A stretch of DNA of 64,000 nucleotides, taken from assembly GCA_017456055.1 (NCBI GenBank), contig JAFTKC010000021.1:1-64000 (forward strand), in the 5' to 3' direction. The notes under the pieces were generated by a model, which worked only from the letters and a program-made list of their open reading frames with translations, made no database searches and was not told the origin of the DNA. This document shows, piece after piece, positions 9,634 to 17,757 of the stretch. The first letter of the stretch is position 1, and each line of letters opens with the position of its first letter. Origin of the DNA: Clostridia bacterium. Its GTDB lineage: Bacteria; Bacillota; Clostridia; Christensenellales; Borkfalkiaceae. The translations under genes and the position numbers were made by a program.

Positions 9634-10797
9634 ATGGAAAACAAAATTAGCGAAAAAATAGTTTACGTTGGAGTAAACGATTATAAAAAGGACCTTTTTG
9701 AAGGGCAATATATTATTCCAAACGGAATTGCTTATAATTCCTACGTAATTTTTGACGAGAAGATTGCCGTTTTCGATACGGTAGATGCAGAATTTACTAG
9801 CGAGTGGCTAGATAATCTAGAAATTACTTTACAAGGGAAAAGCCCAGATTATCTAATAATTTCTCACATGGAGCCCGACCACTCGGCAAACATTTTAGAG
9901 TTTACTAAAAAATATCCTAGCGCAATTATCGTTTCTAATGCAAAGACCTTTAAGATGATAGATAATTTCTTTCCAAACGCTATAAGTAGCGATAAAAAGG
10001 AAGTAAAGGAAGGGGAAGAATTAGTTTTAGGTGATAGCGTTCTTACTTTCTATTTTGCTCCAATGGTGCATTGGCCGGAAGTTATGATGACGTACGAAAA
10101 GACATCTAAAACGCTTTTCTCGGCAGATGCGTTCGGCAAGTTCGGCGCTTTAGATGCGGAAGAAGATTGGGCTTGCGAAGCAAGAAGATACTATTTTGGA
10201 ATCGTTGGCAAATACGGTATGCAAGTTCAAAACGTATTAAAGAAGTTATCTGGGTTAGAAATATCAACCATTTGTCCGCTTCACGGTCCTATTTTAAAAG
10301 AAAACTTGGGGTATTACCTTAATCTATATAATACTTGGTCGAGTTATGGTGTGGAAAGCGAGGGCGTTTGTATTTGCTACACTTCGGTTTATGGAAACAC
10401 TAAGAGGGCGGTAGAACTTCTTGCAAAGACGCTTGAAGAACTAGGTGCAACTAAGGTTGCAGTTAACGATTTAGCAAGATGTGATATGGCAGAGGCTGTA
10501 GAAGACGCTTTTAGATACGGCAAGCTTGTGTTAGCAACCACCACCTACAACGGAGAAATCTTTCCGTTTATGAAAGAGTTTATAGGGCACTTAATCGAGA
10601 GAAACTATCAAAATCGTTTTGTAGGGCTAATAGAAAACGGCTCTTGGGCACCCGTTGCTAATAAAATTATGAAAGGCTATTTTGAAAAGAGTAAAAATAT
10701 TACCTTCTACGAAAATGAAATTTCTATTCTATCTGCTGTTAAGGAAGAAAATAAAGAAAAGATAGTAGAGTTAGCAAAGGAAATTCTTTCAAAATAA
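9634..10797 (+). CDS. Flavodiiron protein (A-type flavoprotein, O2/NO reductase)
   Basis: The 387-residue cytoplasmic enzyme reduces O2 to water or NO to N2O. The N-terminal metallo-beta-lactamase-like domain holds the diiron site (SHMEPDHSAN about 85-94, ALDAEEDW, CPLHGPIL). The C-terminal flavodoxin domain binds FMN (CICYTSVYGNTKRA about 249-262, LATTTYNGE). Electrons normally come from rubredoxin or rubredoxin-domain proteins, which are encoded on both sides. Length is typical of the two-domain class. Confidence 0.95.
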   Translation: MENKISEKIVYVGVNDYKKDLFEGQYIIPNGIAYNSYVIFDEKIAVFDTVDAEFTSEWLDNLEITLQGKSPDYLIISHMEPDHSANILEFTKKYPSAIIVSNAKTFKMIDNFFPNAISSDKKEVKEGEELVLGDSVLTFYFAPMVHWPEVMMTYEKTSKTLFSADAFGKFGALDAEEDWACEARRYYFGIVGKYGMQVQNVLKKLSGLEISTICPLHGPILKENLGYYLNLYNTWSSYGVESEGVCICYTSVYGNTKRAVELLAKTLEELGATKVAVNDLARCDMAEAVEDAFRYGKLVLATTTYNGEIFPFMKEFIGHLIERNYQNRFVGLIENGSWAPVANKIMKGYFEKSKNITFYENEISILSAVKEENKEKIVELAKEILSK

Positions 10798-10826
10798 AAC
10801 AATATGTAAAAGAAAAAAATTCACAT

Positions 10827-10864
10827 TTCGCCGTCCGAAAATTCGGGTGGCGAATTTTTTTTAA
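10827..10864 (+). terminator. Intrinsic terminator after the flavodiiron gene
   Basis: A long stem TTCGCC-TCCGAA / TTCGG-GGCGAA is followed by a run of T. It separates the rubrerythrin/flavodiiron unit from the perR promoter. Confidence 0.8.
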
Positions 10865-10891
10865 AATTTTTAATTTTTTTTAAAAAAACTC

Positions 10892-10928
10892 TTGACAAAA
10901 GTTATTACGGCATTTATAATAATAATAA
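10892..10928 (+). promoter_or_regulatory. perR promoter with overlapping PerR box
   Basis: TTGACA (10892-10897), 17 bases and TATAAT (10915-10920) form a consensus sigma-A promoter. The 15-mer at 10914-10928, TTATAATAATAATAA, matches the PerR box TTATAATNATTATAA at all but one position and covers the -10 element. Bound PerR would block polymerase, so the gene is probably autorepressed and relieved by peroxide. Confidence 0.75.
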
Positions 10929-10984
10929 TCATTACTACTAACAACAAAAACGCAATGATTTAATGAAGAAAAGGAGGCAATAGA

Positions 10985-11347
10985 ATGAGATACTCTAAAC
11001 AAAGGCAACTCATAACTGAGATAATAAAGAATAGATGCGATCATCCTACTGCCGATATGATTTATCTCTCTGCAAGAGAGTTTCAGCCAAACATAAGTTT
11101 GGGCACGGTGTATAGAAACTTAAAGCAACTTGCAGAAGATAAGCAAATTTTAACCTTGGAAACGGAAGATAAAAAAATTCACTACGACGGGGACTTAAGT
11201 AGGCACAGCCACTTTATATGTAGTGAGTGTGGCAAGATTATAGATTTATTCGCACCTGCACCCGTTCCTACCGAGTTAGAAAAAATAGGGGTAAGCGTTC
11301 AGTCGGAAAAATGCGTTTATTACGGAAAATGCCCCGATTGTCAATAA
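10985..11347 (+). CDS. perR: PerR-type peroxide-sensing Fur family repressor
   Basis: The 120-residue protein is slightly short for the family. The N-terminal winged helix includes the recognition region LGTVYRNLKQL. Regulatory metal ligands expected for PerR are present: His in DHPTAD, Asp in HYDGD, two His in RHSHF, and Asp in KIIDL, the position that distinguishes PerR from Fur. The structural zinc site is CSEC plus the C-terminal CPDC. It represses peroxide-defence genes and is derepressed when peroxide oxidises the iron-site histidines. It sits among its likely targets and has a PerR box in its own promoter. Confidence 0.93.
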   Translation: MRYSKQRQLITEIIKNRCDHPTADMIYLSAREFQPNISLGTVYRNLKQLAEDKQILTLETEDKKIHYDGDLSRHSHFICSECGKIIDLFAPAPVPTELEKIGVSVQSEKCVYYGKCPDCQ

Positions 11348-11385
11348 AAATAAAAAATTTATATAATATATAAGGAGAAATAATT

Positions 11386-11943
11386 ATGAAAAAATGGAAA
11401 TGTTTAGTTTGTGGTCAAGTAGTAGAAGGGGATACCCCACCGAAGGCGTGCCCTCTTTGCAAAGCGCCTGCTGAAAAGTTTGTAGAAGTTGTTGAAGACG
11501 GAAACAAAACTTGGGCGGCAGAGCACGTAGTTGGCGTTGGTAAGGAAAAAGACGTACCAGAAGAAATTATTCAAGGTTTAAGAGAAAACTTCAACGGCGA
11601 GTGCATGGAAGTTGGTATGTATTTAGCAATGGCTAGAGTTGCGCATAGAGAAGGTTATCCTGAAATCGGTTTATATTGGGAAAAGGCTGCTTATGAAGAG
11701 GCTGAGCACGCTGCAAAATTTGCAGAACTTTTAGGCGAAGTTATCACCGATTCAACCGAAAAGAACTTAGAAATGAGAGTAGAAGCAGAAAACGGCGCAA
11801 CTGCAGGTAAATTTGAACTTGCAAAAATGGCTAAGATGCACAACCTTGATGCTATTCACGACACCGTTCACGAAATGGCTAGAGACGAGGCTCGTCACGG
11901 CAAGGCGTTTGAGGGCTTATTAAAGCGCTACTTTCGCAAATAG
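11386..11943 (+). CDS. Reverse rubrerythrin (rubredoxin domain first)
   Basis: The 185-residue protein begins with a rubredoxin domain (CLVCGQ at 6-11, [11 protein letters not shown] near 24-34) followed by the ferritin-like diiron domain ([37 protein letters not shown]). This swapped order defines clostridial reverse rubrerythrins, known hydrogen peroxide reductases under PerR control. The ribosome site AAGGAG precedes ATG 11386. A 15-bp palindrome (11359-11373, TTATATAATATATAA) overlaps the leader and resembles a degenerate PerR box, but AT richness makes it uncertain. Confidence 0.95.
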   Translation: MKKWKCLVCGQVVEGDTPPKACPLCKAPAEKFVEVVEDGNKTWAAEHVVGVGKEKDVPEEIIQGLRENFNGECMEVGMYLAMARVAHREGYPEIGLYWEKAAYEEAEHAAKFAELLGEVITDSTEKNLEMRVEAENGATAGKFELAKMAKMHNLDAIHDTVHEMARDEARHGKAFEGLLKRYFRK

Positions 11944-12049
11944 TAAACCGGTTATAGACCAAACTGCCACTCATAATCTAACCTACGGATTATTCTTATT
12001 AACGACTAACGACGATAAGAAAGATAACGGTTGTATAATAAATACTGCC

Positions 12050-12433
12050 GTGCAAGTGGGCTCGGAGCCGACTAGACTTGCTATTTCCGTTCAAAAGGGA
12101 AATTATTCGAGAGATATTATCGAGAGAACTAAAAAGTTCAACGTAAGCGTGCTTGACGAGAGCGTTCCTTTCGATTTAATAAGGCACTTTGGTATGCAAT
12201 CTGGTAGAGATTGCGATAAATTGGACGGGTTTAAAGACTTTTCGAGAAGTCACAACGGACTAATATACTTAAATTCACACGCAAACGCTTTCTTTAGCGT
12301 GGAAGTGGAAAATCAGGTGGACTTAGGTAGCCATATATTATTTACGGGCAAGGTAATAGAGAGTAAGAAAATTTCTAAAAATCCATCTTGTACGTACGCT
12401 TACTACCATAAGTCTATTAAACCGAAGTTTTAA
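12050..12433 (+). CDS. Flavin reductase-domain protein with degraded 5' end (possible pseudogene)
   Basis: From GTG 12050 the product has 127 residues with flavin reductase-like features (SVQKGNYSRDII, KFNVSVLDE, HFGMQSGRD). The same frame stays open upstream to 11924 and encodes further family-like residues (THNLTYGLFLLTT, DNGCIINTAVQV). The gene therefore originally started earlier, near 11954, where the codon is ATA. No ATG, GTG or TTG exists in frame between 11924 and 12050, and no ribosome site precedes either position. With the upstream part, length would be about 159 residues, normal for the family. A relative of the flavin reductase/rubredoxin proteins that feed flavodiiron enzymes is likely. 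It may be expressed by coupling from the preceding gene, or be dead. Confidence 0.65.
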   Translation: MQVGSEPTRLAISVQKGNYSRDIIERTKKFNVSVLDESVPFDLIRHFGMQSGRDCDKLDGFKDFSRSHNGLIYLNSHANAFFSVEVENQVDLGSHILFTGKVIESKKISKNPSCTYAYYHKSIKPKF

Positions 12434-12667
12434 CTAATCATTATAAAATATACTTAAAAAAGAGAAAAGGGTTTATTGCTATAAGCCCTTTTCTTGTGCC
12501 TTTTTAGTGATAAGCAACCATAATTTGTTAAAAACAACAATTTCATTAGAGAAAAACAAAGTTATTTAAGTTTTATGGCTCAAAAGTATTTTACAAAATC
12601 TGGCTCTATATAACAAAATTGTTATATCACTATAAGTATTTTATATTTGTATTTGCGTGTAGAAATT
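12434..12667. other. Intergenic region with terminator and inverted repeat upstream of fumC
   Basis: After the flavin reductase stop there is a terminator (12460-12500). Further on is a perfect 9-bp inverted repeat ATATAACAA / TTGTTATAT with two central bases (12608-12627), 40 bases before the fumC -35 element. I see no coding sequence. The repeat could bind a dimeric regulator of the fumarate operon; no family is assigned. Confidence 0.5.
12460..12500 (+). terminator. Intrinsic terminator after the flavin reductase gene
   Basis: The stem AGAAAAGGG / CCCTTTTCT with an extended TTTAT / ATAA inner pairing is followed by a T-containing tract (CTTTTTAG). Confidence 0.65.
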
Positions 12668-12696
12668 TTGACAAGAAAAAGGTATTTTGATATAAT
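12668..12696 (+). promoter_or_regulatory. Sigma-A promoter of the fumarate/Hdr-Flx operon
   Basis: Consensus TTGACA (12668-12673), a 17-base spacer and consensus TATAAT (12691-12696) precede fumC. It is the only strong promoter I find before the terminator at 24321, so it may drive all 11 genes. Confidence 0.85.
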
Positions 12697-12759
12697 TTTG
12701 TTTGATAACATGTGACAATGGGGTAAAAGGGAATAAATTTAGATATTAAGGAGAGAACT

Positions 12760-14136
12760 ATGGAATATCGTATAGAACACGATTCAATGGGAGAAATGAA
12801 AGTTCCCGCAGATAAATATTGGGGAGCGCAAACTCAAAGAAGTCACGAAAACTTTTTGATTGGCGTTGATATTGAAACTATGCCTAAAGAAATTATTCGT
12901 GCTTTTGGAGTGCTTAAAAAAGCGGCTGCACTTGCAAACGCAACCTTAAAGCCTGAAAAGATGACGGCAGAAAAACTCGAAGTTATCTCTAAGGCTTGCG
13001 ACGAAGTAATATCCGGCAGTTTAGACGAGCATTTTCCATTAGTCGTTTGGCAAACGGGTTCGGGCACGCAATCTAATATGAATACCAACGAAGTTATCGC
13101 TAATCGTGGTAATGAGATTGCAGGCAAAAAACTTTTGCACCCCAACGACGATATAAATATGAGTCAGTCTTCAAACGACACTTTCCCTACGGCTATGCAC
13201 ATTTCGGCGGTAATCGCGCTAGAGGATAAACTTATTCCCGCAGTAGAAACGCTTATAGAAACGTTTATTAGGCTTGAAAAGGAAAACGAAGGAATAGTAA
13301 AGTGTGGTAGAACGCACTTGCAAGATGCAACGCCTATTAAATTCAGTCAAGAGATAAGTGGTTGGAGAACGAGTTTAGAGCGTGACGTGGAAATGCTTAA
13401 ACTATCGGTTAAACCACTTTTAGAATTGGCGCTCGGCGGAACGGCAGTAGGTACGGGTTTAAATGCGCCTAAAGGTTTTGACACTTTAGTTGCCGAAAAG
13501 ATTTCTTCAATTACGGGTAAAAAGTTTATAACTGCTCCTAATAAATTCCACTCGTTAACTAGTAAAGACGAGTTAGTTTTCGCTCACGGCGCAATAAAGG
13601 CTACGGCTGCAGATATGCTTAAGATTGCTAACGACGTTAGATGGCTTGCAAGCGGGCCTAGAGATGGACTTGGCGAGATATTTATTCCAGAAAACGAGCC
13701 AGGCTCATCGATAATGCCTGGAAAGGTTAACCCAACTCAATGCGAAGCGGTGACGATGGTTGCCGTTCAAGTTATGGGCAACGACGTTGCGATTGGCATT
13801 GGCGCTTCGCAAGGTAATTTTGAACTTAATGTATTTATGCCCGTATGCGCTTATAACTTCTTGCAATCGGCAAGGCTTTTAGCAGAAGCCATTATTTCAT
13901 TTAACGATAAGTGCGCTGTGGGAATTAAAGCAAATAAGGAAAAGATGGCGCACAACCTACACAATTCGTTGATGTTAGTGACAGCGTTAAACCCATATAT
14001 TGGCTATGAAAACGCTGCTAAAACTGCTAAAAAAGCATATAAAGACAATATTTCGTTAAAAGAGGCGTGTGTAGAACTAGGATTCTTAACTGAAGAAGAA
14101 TTCGATAAAGTTTTCCACCCCGAACAAATGGTTTAA
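12760..14136 (+). CDS. fumC: Class II fumarate hydratase (fumarase C)
   Basis: The 458-residue cytoplasmic, iron-independent enzyme interconverts malate and fumarate. Family motifs are present: GSGTQSNMNTNEV (about 105-117), the active-site region GRTHLQDATP (about 185-194), and the signature loop GSSIMPGKVNP (about 317-327) with the catalytic Ser. The ribosome site AAGGAG precedes ATG 12760. As first gene of the operon and only 16 bases before hdrB, it would supply fumarate from malate to the reductase encoded at the far end. Confidence 0.97.
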   Translation: MEYRIEHDSMGEMKVPADKYWGAQTQRSHENFLIGVDIETMPKEIIRAFGVLKKAAALANATLKPEKMTAEKLEVISKACDEVISGSLDEHFPLVVWQTGSGTQSNMNTNEVIANRGNEIAGKKLLHPNDDINMSQSSNDTFPTAMHISAVIALEDKLIPAVETLIETFIRLEKENEGIVKCGRTHLQDATPIKFSQEISGWRTSLERDVEMLKLSVKPLLELALGGTAVGTGLNAPKGFDTLVAEKISSITGKKFITAPNKFHSLTSKDELVFAHGAIKATAADMLKIANDVRWLASGPRDGLGEIFIPENEPGSSIMPGKVNPTQCEAVTMVAVQVMGNDVAIGIGASQGNFELNVFMPVCAYNFLQSARLLAEAIISFNDKCAVGIKANKEKMAHNLHNSLMLVTALNPYIGYENAAKTAKKAYKDNISLKEACVELGFLTEEEFDKVFHPEQMV

Positions 14137-14152
14137 TACTAAAGGAGAAAAC

Positions 14153-14935
14153 ATGAAAGTTAGTTATTTTCCAGGTTGCACGCTTAAAACTAAAGCAAAA
14201 GACCTAGAGGAATACGCTCTTAAAAGTGCTAAAGCTTTAGGCGTAGAGATGGAAGAAATTGAAAATTGGCAATGTTGCGGTGGTGCTTTTACCACTTCTA
14301 GCGATGAGATTGCTACAAAACTTTCTTCCGTTAGAGCGCTTAATAGCGCAAGACAAAAAGGTCAATCACTAGTGTCGGTATGTTCGGCTTGTCATAACGT
14401 TTTAAAACAAACTAATCACGCAATAAAAAGCAATCTCGAATTTTCACAAAAGACCAATAATTACCTTAAGAGTGAAAATATAGAATACAACGGCGAAACG
14501 GAAGTTTTACATTTCTTAGAACTTTTAAGAGATAAAGTGGGCTATGACGAGATTAAAGCGAAAGTAGTTAATCCGTTAAAAGATTTGAAGGTTTGTTGCT
14601 ACTATGGTTGCTTATTACTTCGTCCTTCAAAGGTTATGCAAATGGACGACGCTGAAAATCCCTCTATTTTGGAAGATTTAGTAAGAGCGCTCGGTGCAGA
14701 GCCAAAGTATTTTGGTTTTAGAAACGAGTGTTGTGGTGGATATACCATTATGGACCAAAAGGGCGACGCGAAAGGCAAGAGTAAACTAATATTAGATAGT
14801 GCTAAAAAAGCGGGAGTAGACGTAATAGTGACTGCCTGTCCACTTTGCTTATACAACCTAAAGAAGAATCAAGATGGCGTAAAAGTAGTTTACTTTACCG
14901 AGTTATTAGCAGAAGCGCTTGGGGTTAAGGAGTAG
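14153..14935 (+). CDS. hdrB: HdrB-like heterodisulfide reductase subunit B
   Basis: The 260-residue protein has two CCG domains, which in HdrB bind noncubane [4Fe-4S] clusters at the active site. The first has CTLKTK, NWQCCGGAF and CSACHN. The second has CCYYGC, NECCGGYT and CPLCLYN. In methanogens this subunit reduces the CoM-CoB heterodisulfide; a Clostridium lacks that substrate, so the acceptor here must differ. The neighbouring fumarate reductase is the obvious candidate. The gap to hdrC is two bases, implying coupled translation. Confidence 0.9.
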   Translation: MKVSYFPGCTLKTKAKDLEEYALKSAKALGVEMEEIENWQCCGGAFTTSSDEIATKLSSVRALNSARQKGQSLVSVCSACHNVLKQTNHAIKSNLEFSQKTNNYLKSENIEYNGETEVLHFLELLRDKVGYDEIKAKVVNPLKDLKVCCYYGCLLLRPSKVMQMDDAENPSILEDLVRALGAEPKYFGFRNECCGGYTIMDQKGDAKGKSKLILDSAKKAGVDVIVTACPLCLYNLKKNQDGVKVVYFTELLAEALGVKE

Positions 14936-14937
14936 AT

Positions 14938-15327
14938 ATGGAAAAACTTGAAAATATTCAAAAAGAGATTATTCGTATAAGTGGAGTGAATCCCAAAAAA
15001 TGCATGCAATGTGGTAAATGTTCGGGAACTTGCCCTGCTTATGACCAAATGGAATATCACCCTCATCAATTCGTATCAATGTTAAAGTCGGGAGATATCG
15101 AGCCACTTCTTAAGAGCGAATCTATATATGCTTGTTTAACTTGTTTTGCTTGCGTAGATAGATGCCCAAGAGGTGTAGAGCCTGCAAAGATTATCGATGC
15201 AGTTAGAGTTATCGTTCAAAGAGAACAAGGAAAAAGTCGTCTTAAAGCAGACGGGATAGAAAAATATTTAGATGAAGAAATTCCCGGTCAAGCATTAGTG
15301 ACGGCAATGAGAAAATACAACAAGTAG
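14938..15327 (+). CDS. hdrC: HdrC-like iron-sulfur subunit
   Basis: The 129-residue protein has two [4Fe-4S] motifs, CMQCGKCSGTCP (about 22-33) and CLTCFACVDRCPRG (about 65-78), arranged as in HdrC. It passes electrons between HdrA and HdrB. There is no membrane helix, so this is the soluble HdrABC type and not the membrane HdrDE type. It lies between hdrB and hdrA with gaps of 2 and 10 bases. Confidence 0.9.
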   Translation: MEKLENIQKEIIRISGVNPKKCMQCGKCSGTCPAYDQMEYHPHQFVSMLKSGDIEPLLKSESIYACLTCFACVDRCPRGVEPAKIIDAVRVIVQREQGKSRLKADGIEKYLDEEIPGQALVTAMRKYNK

Positions 15328-15337
15328 GAGAAAACAA

Positions 15338-17332
15338 ATGCAAAGAATAGGCGTATTCGTTTGTTGGTGTGGTACGAACATCGCAGGTACGGTAGACGTT
15401 TCAAAAGTTAGCGAAGCGTTAAAAAACGAACCGGGTGTGGTATATTCAACAGACTATCAATATATGTGTTCGCAAGCAGGACAAGACTTAATTAAAAACG
15501 CCGTTAAGGAGCACAATTTAACGGGAATCGTAGTATGTTCTTGCTCTCCAAGAATGCACGAAAATACCTTTAGAAAAACGGCTTCTGCCGCAGGGCTCAA
15601 TCCATATATGGTGGAAATAGCAAATATTAGAGAACAATGTTCTTGGGTACATAAGGATATTGAGGTTGGCACGGAAAAAGCCATCATTTTAGGTAGAGCC
15701 GCTATCGCTAAACTTCACTTAAACGCGCCACTCACGGCAGGTGAATCGCCAGTCACAAAGAGAGCGCTAGTAATTGGTGGTGGTATTGCAGGTATTCAAA
15801 CGGCGCTAGATATCGCAGAGGCAGGATTCCCCGTTGATATAGTAGAAAAACAACCTACCATTGGTGGAAAGATGGCGCAATTAGATAAAACTTTCCCAAC
15901 GTTAGACTGTGCCGCTTGTATTTTAACGCCTAAAATGGTGGAAGCAGGTAGCCACGAAAAGATAAATATCTATGCGTATAGCCAAGTGGAAGAAGTTAAT
16001 GGCTTCGTAGGTAATTTTGAAGTTAAGATTAGAAAAAAAGCCAGATTCGTTAAGGAAGATTTATGTACTGGTTGTGGAATTTGTACGGAAAAATGCCCGC
16101 AAAAGAAAGTGCCTAACGAATTTAATCTCGGCATGGACAATAGAAGCGCAATATATATTCCGTTTGCTCAAGCCGTTCCAAAAATTGCAACCATAGATCC
16201 TAACGCTTGCGCTAAGTTAAAGACGGGTAAGTGTGGTCTTTGCGAGAGAGTTTGTACGGCAAAGGCAATAGATTATACCCAACAAGACCAAATTATAACT
16301 GAAAAATATGGTGCTATAGTGGTAGCGACGGGATTTAATCCTATAAGTATGGATAAGTTTGACGAGTTTGCTTATAACCAAAGCAAAGACGTTGTCACTT
16401 CGCTAGAATACGAGCGTATTATGAACGCGGCAGGTCCTACGGCAGGTAAACTTTTACGACCTTCTGACGGAAAACATCCACACAAAATCGTGTTTATTCA
16501 ATGCGTGGGTTCAAGATGTGAAAACTGCGCTGAAAAGGGCAAGGAGTATTGCTCAAAGATTTGCTGTATGTATACTGCAAAACACGCAATGTTAACTAGA
16601 GATAAATACCCAGATACCGACGTGACAGTTTTCTATATTGACGTTAGAACGCCGGGCAAGGCTTTTGACGAGTTTTATAGAAGAGCCGTGGAAGATTACG
16701 GCGTAAACTACGTTAAAGGTATGGTAGGAAAGGTTATTCCAGACGGCGATAAGTTGATAGTTAGAGGCTCGTCACTTTTAGATAATAAGCAATTAACAAT
16801 AGAGGCAGATATGGTGGTGCTAGCGGCTGCAATCGAGCCTGATAAGACTGCGAGAAGTCTTGCCACTATGCTCACAGCAAGTATGGATACTAACGACTTC
16901 TTTACCGAAGCGCATCCAAAACTTCGCCCTGTAGAAAGCCCAACGGCAGGAGTGTTTTTGTCGGGTACTTGTCAAGGCCCTAAAGATATCCCTGAAACCG
17001 TTTCTCAAGCAGGGGCTGCGGCGGCAAAAGTTATAGGGCTACTCGCTAAAGATAAACTCACGGGTAATCCTTGCGTTGCAGAGCCAAATCAATTGATGTG
17101 CAACGGCTGTTCTTCGTGTGAGAGAGTTTGTCCTTACGGAGCAATCACTTACGAAGATAAAGAATATCGTATGCCTGATAGAACTACGCAAATGCGTAGA
17201 GTGGCAAGCGTTAACCCTGCAGTTTGTCAAGGTTGTGGCGCTTGTACGGTCGCTTGTCCTTCGGGGGCTATGGACCTTAAGGGCTTTACCAATAAACAAA
17301 TAATGGCAGAGGTGGACGCAATATGCAAGTAA
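15338..17332 (+). CDS. hdrA: HdrA-like flavin-based electron-bifurcating subunit
   Basis: The 664-residue protein carries the bifurcating FAD. In order: a Cys-containing N-terminal domain (VCWCGTN), the FAD-binding region (VIGGGIAGIQTALDIAEAG about 146-164) and the HdrA-typical TLDCAACILTPKM. These are followed by cluster motifs CTGCGICTEKCP and CGLCERVC, the Cys-rich CENCAEKGKEYCSKICC, and two C-terminal ferredoxin motifs, CNGCSSCERVCP and CQGCGACTVACP. The last clusters are the usual exit to ferredoxin. Length matches methanogen HdrA. Its end overlaps the next gene by 10 bases. Bifurcation is inferred from family knowledge. Confidence 0.92.
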   Translation: MQRIGVFVCWCGTNIAGTVDVSKVSEALKNEPGVVYSTDYQYMCSQAGQDLIKNAVKEHNLTGIVVCSCSPRMHENTFRKTASAAGLNPYMVEIANIREQCSWVHKDIEVGTEKAIILGRAAIAKLHLNAPLTAGESPVTKRALVIGGGIAGIQTALDIAEAGFPVDIVEKQPTIGGKMAQLDKTFPTLDCAACILTPKMVEAGSHEKINIYAYSQVEEVNGFVGNFEVKIRKKARFVKEDLCTGCGICTEKCPQKKVPNEFNLGMDNRSAIYIPFAQAVPKIATIDPNACAKLKTGKCGLCERVCTAKAIDYTQQDQIITEKYGAIVVATGFNPISMDKFDEFAYNQSKDVVTSLEYERIMNAAGPTAGKLLRPSDGKHPHKIVFIQCVGSRCENCAEKGKEYCSKICCMYTAKHAMLTRDKYPDTDVTVFYIDVRTPGKAFDEFYRRAVEDYGVNYVKGMVGKVIPDGDKLIVRGSSLLDNKQLTIEADMVVLAAAIEPDKTARSLATMLTASMDTNDFFTEAHPKLRPVESPTAGVFLSGTCQGPKDIPETVSQAGAAAAKVIGLLAKDKLTGNPCVAEPNQLMCNGCSSCERVCPYGAITYEDKEYRMPDRTTQMRRVASVNPAVCQGCGACTVACPSGAMDLKGFTNKQIMAEVDAICK

Positions 17333-17757
17333 ATGAATTTAAGCCAAAAATAGTGGCGTTTTGTTGTAATTGGTGTTCGTATGCAGGGGCTGACCTTGCC
17401 GGAAACAATAGATTAAACTACCCTGCCGACGTTAAGATTATAAGAGTTCCTTGCTCTTGTAGAGTAAATCCAACCTTTATTCTTCGCGCTTTCCAACGTG
17501 GAGCAGACGGAGTTATTTTATGTGGTTGTCACCCTGGAGATTGTCACTACACTTCGGGCAACTATTACACTAGAAGAAGAATGGCGCTACTATTTTCTAT
17601 GCTTGACTACCTAGGAATTGAAAGAGAAAGAACGAGAGTAGAGTGGGTTTCTGCAGCAGAGGGCGCAAAGTTTTCGACAACTATGAACGAGTTTGTTGAA
17701 ACGATTAAAAACCTTGGCGAGAACAAGAGATTGGAGGATTTAAGATGCAAAAAATAA
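17323..17757 (+). CDS. flxD: FlxD/MvhD-like [2Fe-2S] subunit
   Basis: The 144-residue protein matches the MvhD family, which links an electron-input module to HdrA. Conserved cysteines are visible: CCNWCSYAGAD at 14-24, VPCSCRVNPTF and CGCHPGDCHY, giving a likely [2Fe-2S] site. In Flx-Hdr complexes this protein (FlxD) takes the place of the hydrogenase-linked MvhD of methanogens. No hydrogenase subunits are encoded nearby, and an NADH-binding FlxA-like subunit follows, so the electron donor is probably NADH. The gene overlaps hdrA by 10 bases and the next gene by 13. Confidence 0.88.
   Translation: MQVNEFKPKIVAFCCNWCSYAGADLAGNNRLNYPADVKIIRVPCSCRVNPTFILRAFQRGADGVILCGCHPGDCHYTSGNYYTRRRMALLFSMLDYLGIERERTRVEWVSAAEGAKFSTTMNEFVETIKNLGENKRLEDLRCKK

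Noticed and set aside
12522..12540. Rex site before fumC
   Set aside because: TTGTTAAAAACAACAA has the right half-sites, but the spacing between them is two bases short of the Rex operator.
14153..17332. HdrABC as evidence of methanogenesis or an archaeal source
   Set aside because: Sporulation sigma factors, bL32, GroESL and sigma-A promoters show a Firmicute, and HdrABC-like proteins are widespread in anaerobic bacteria. No methanogenesis genes are present.
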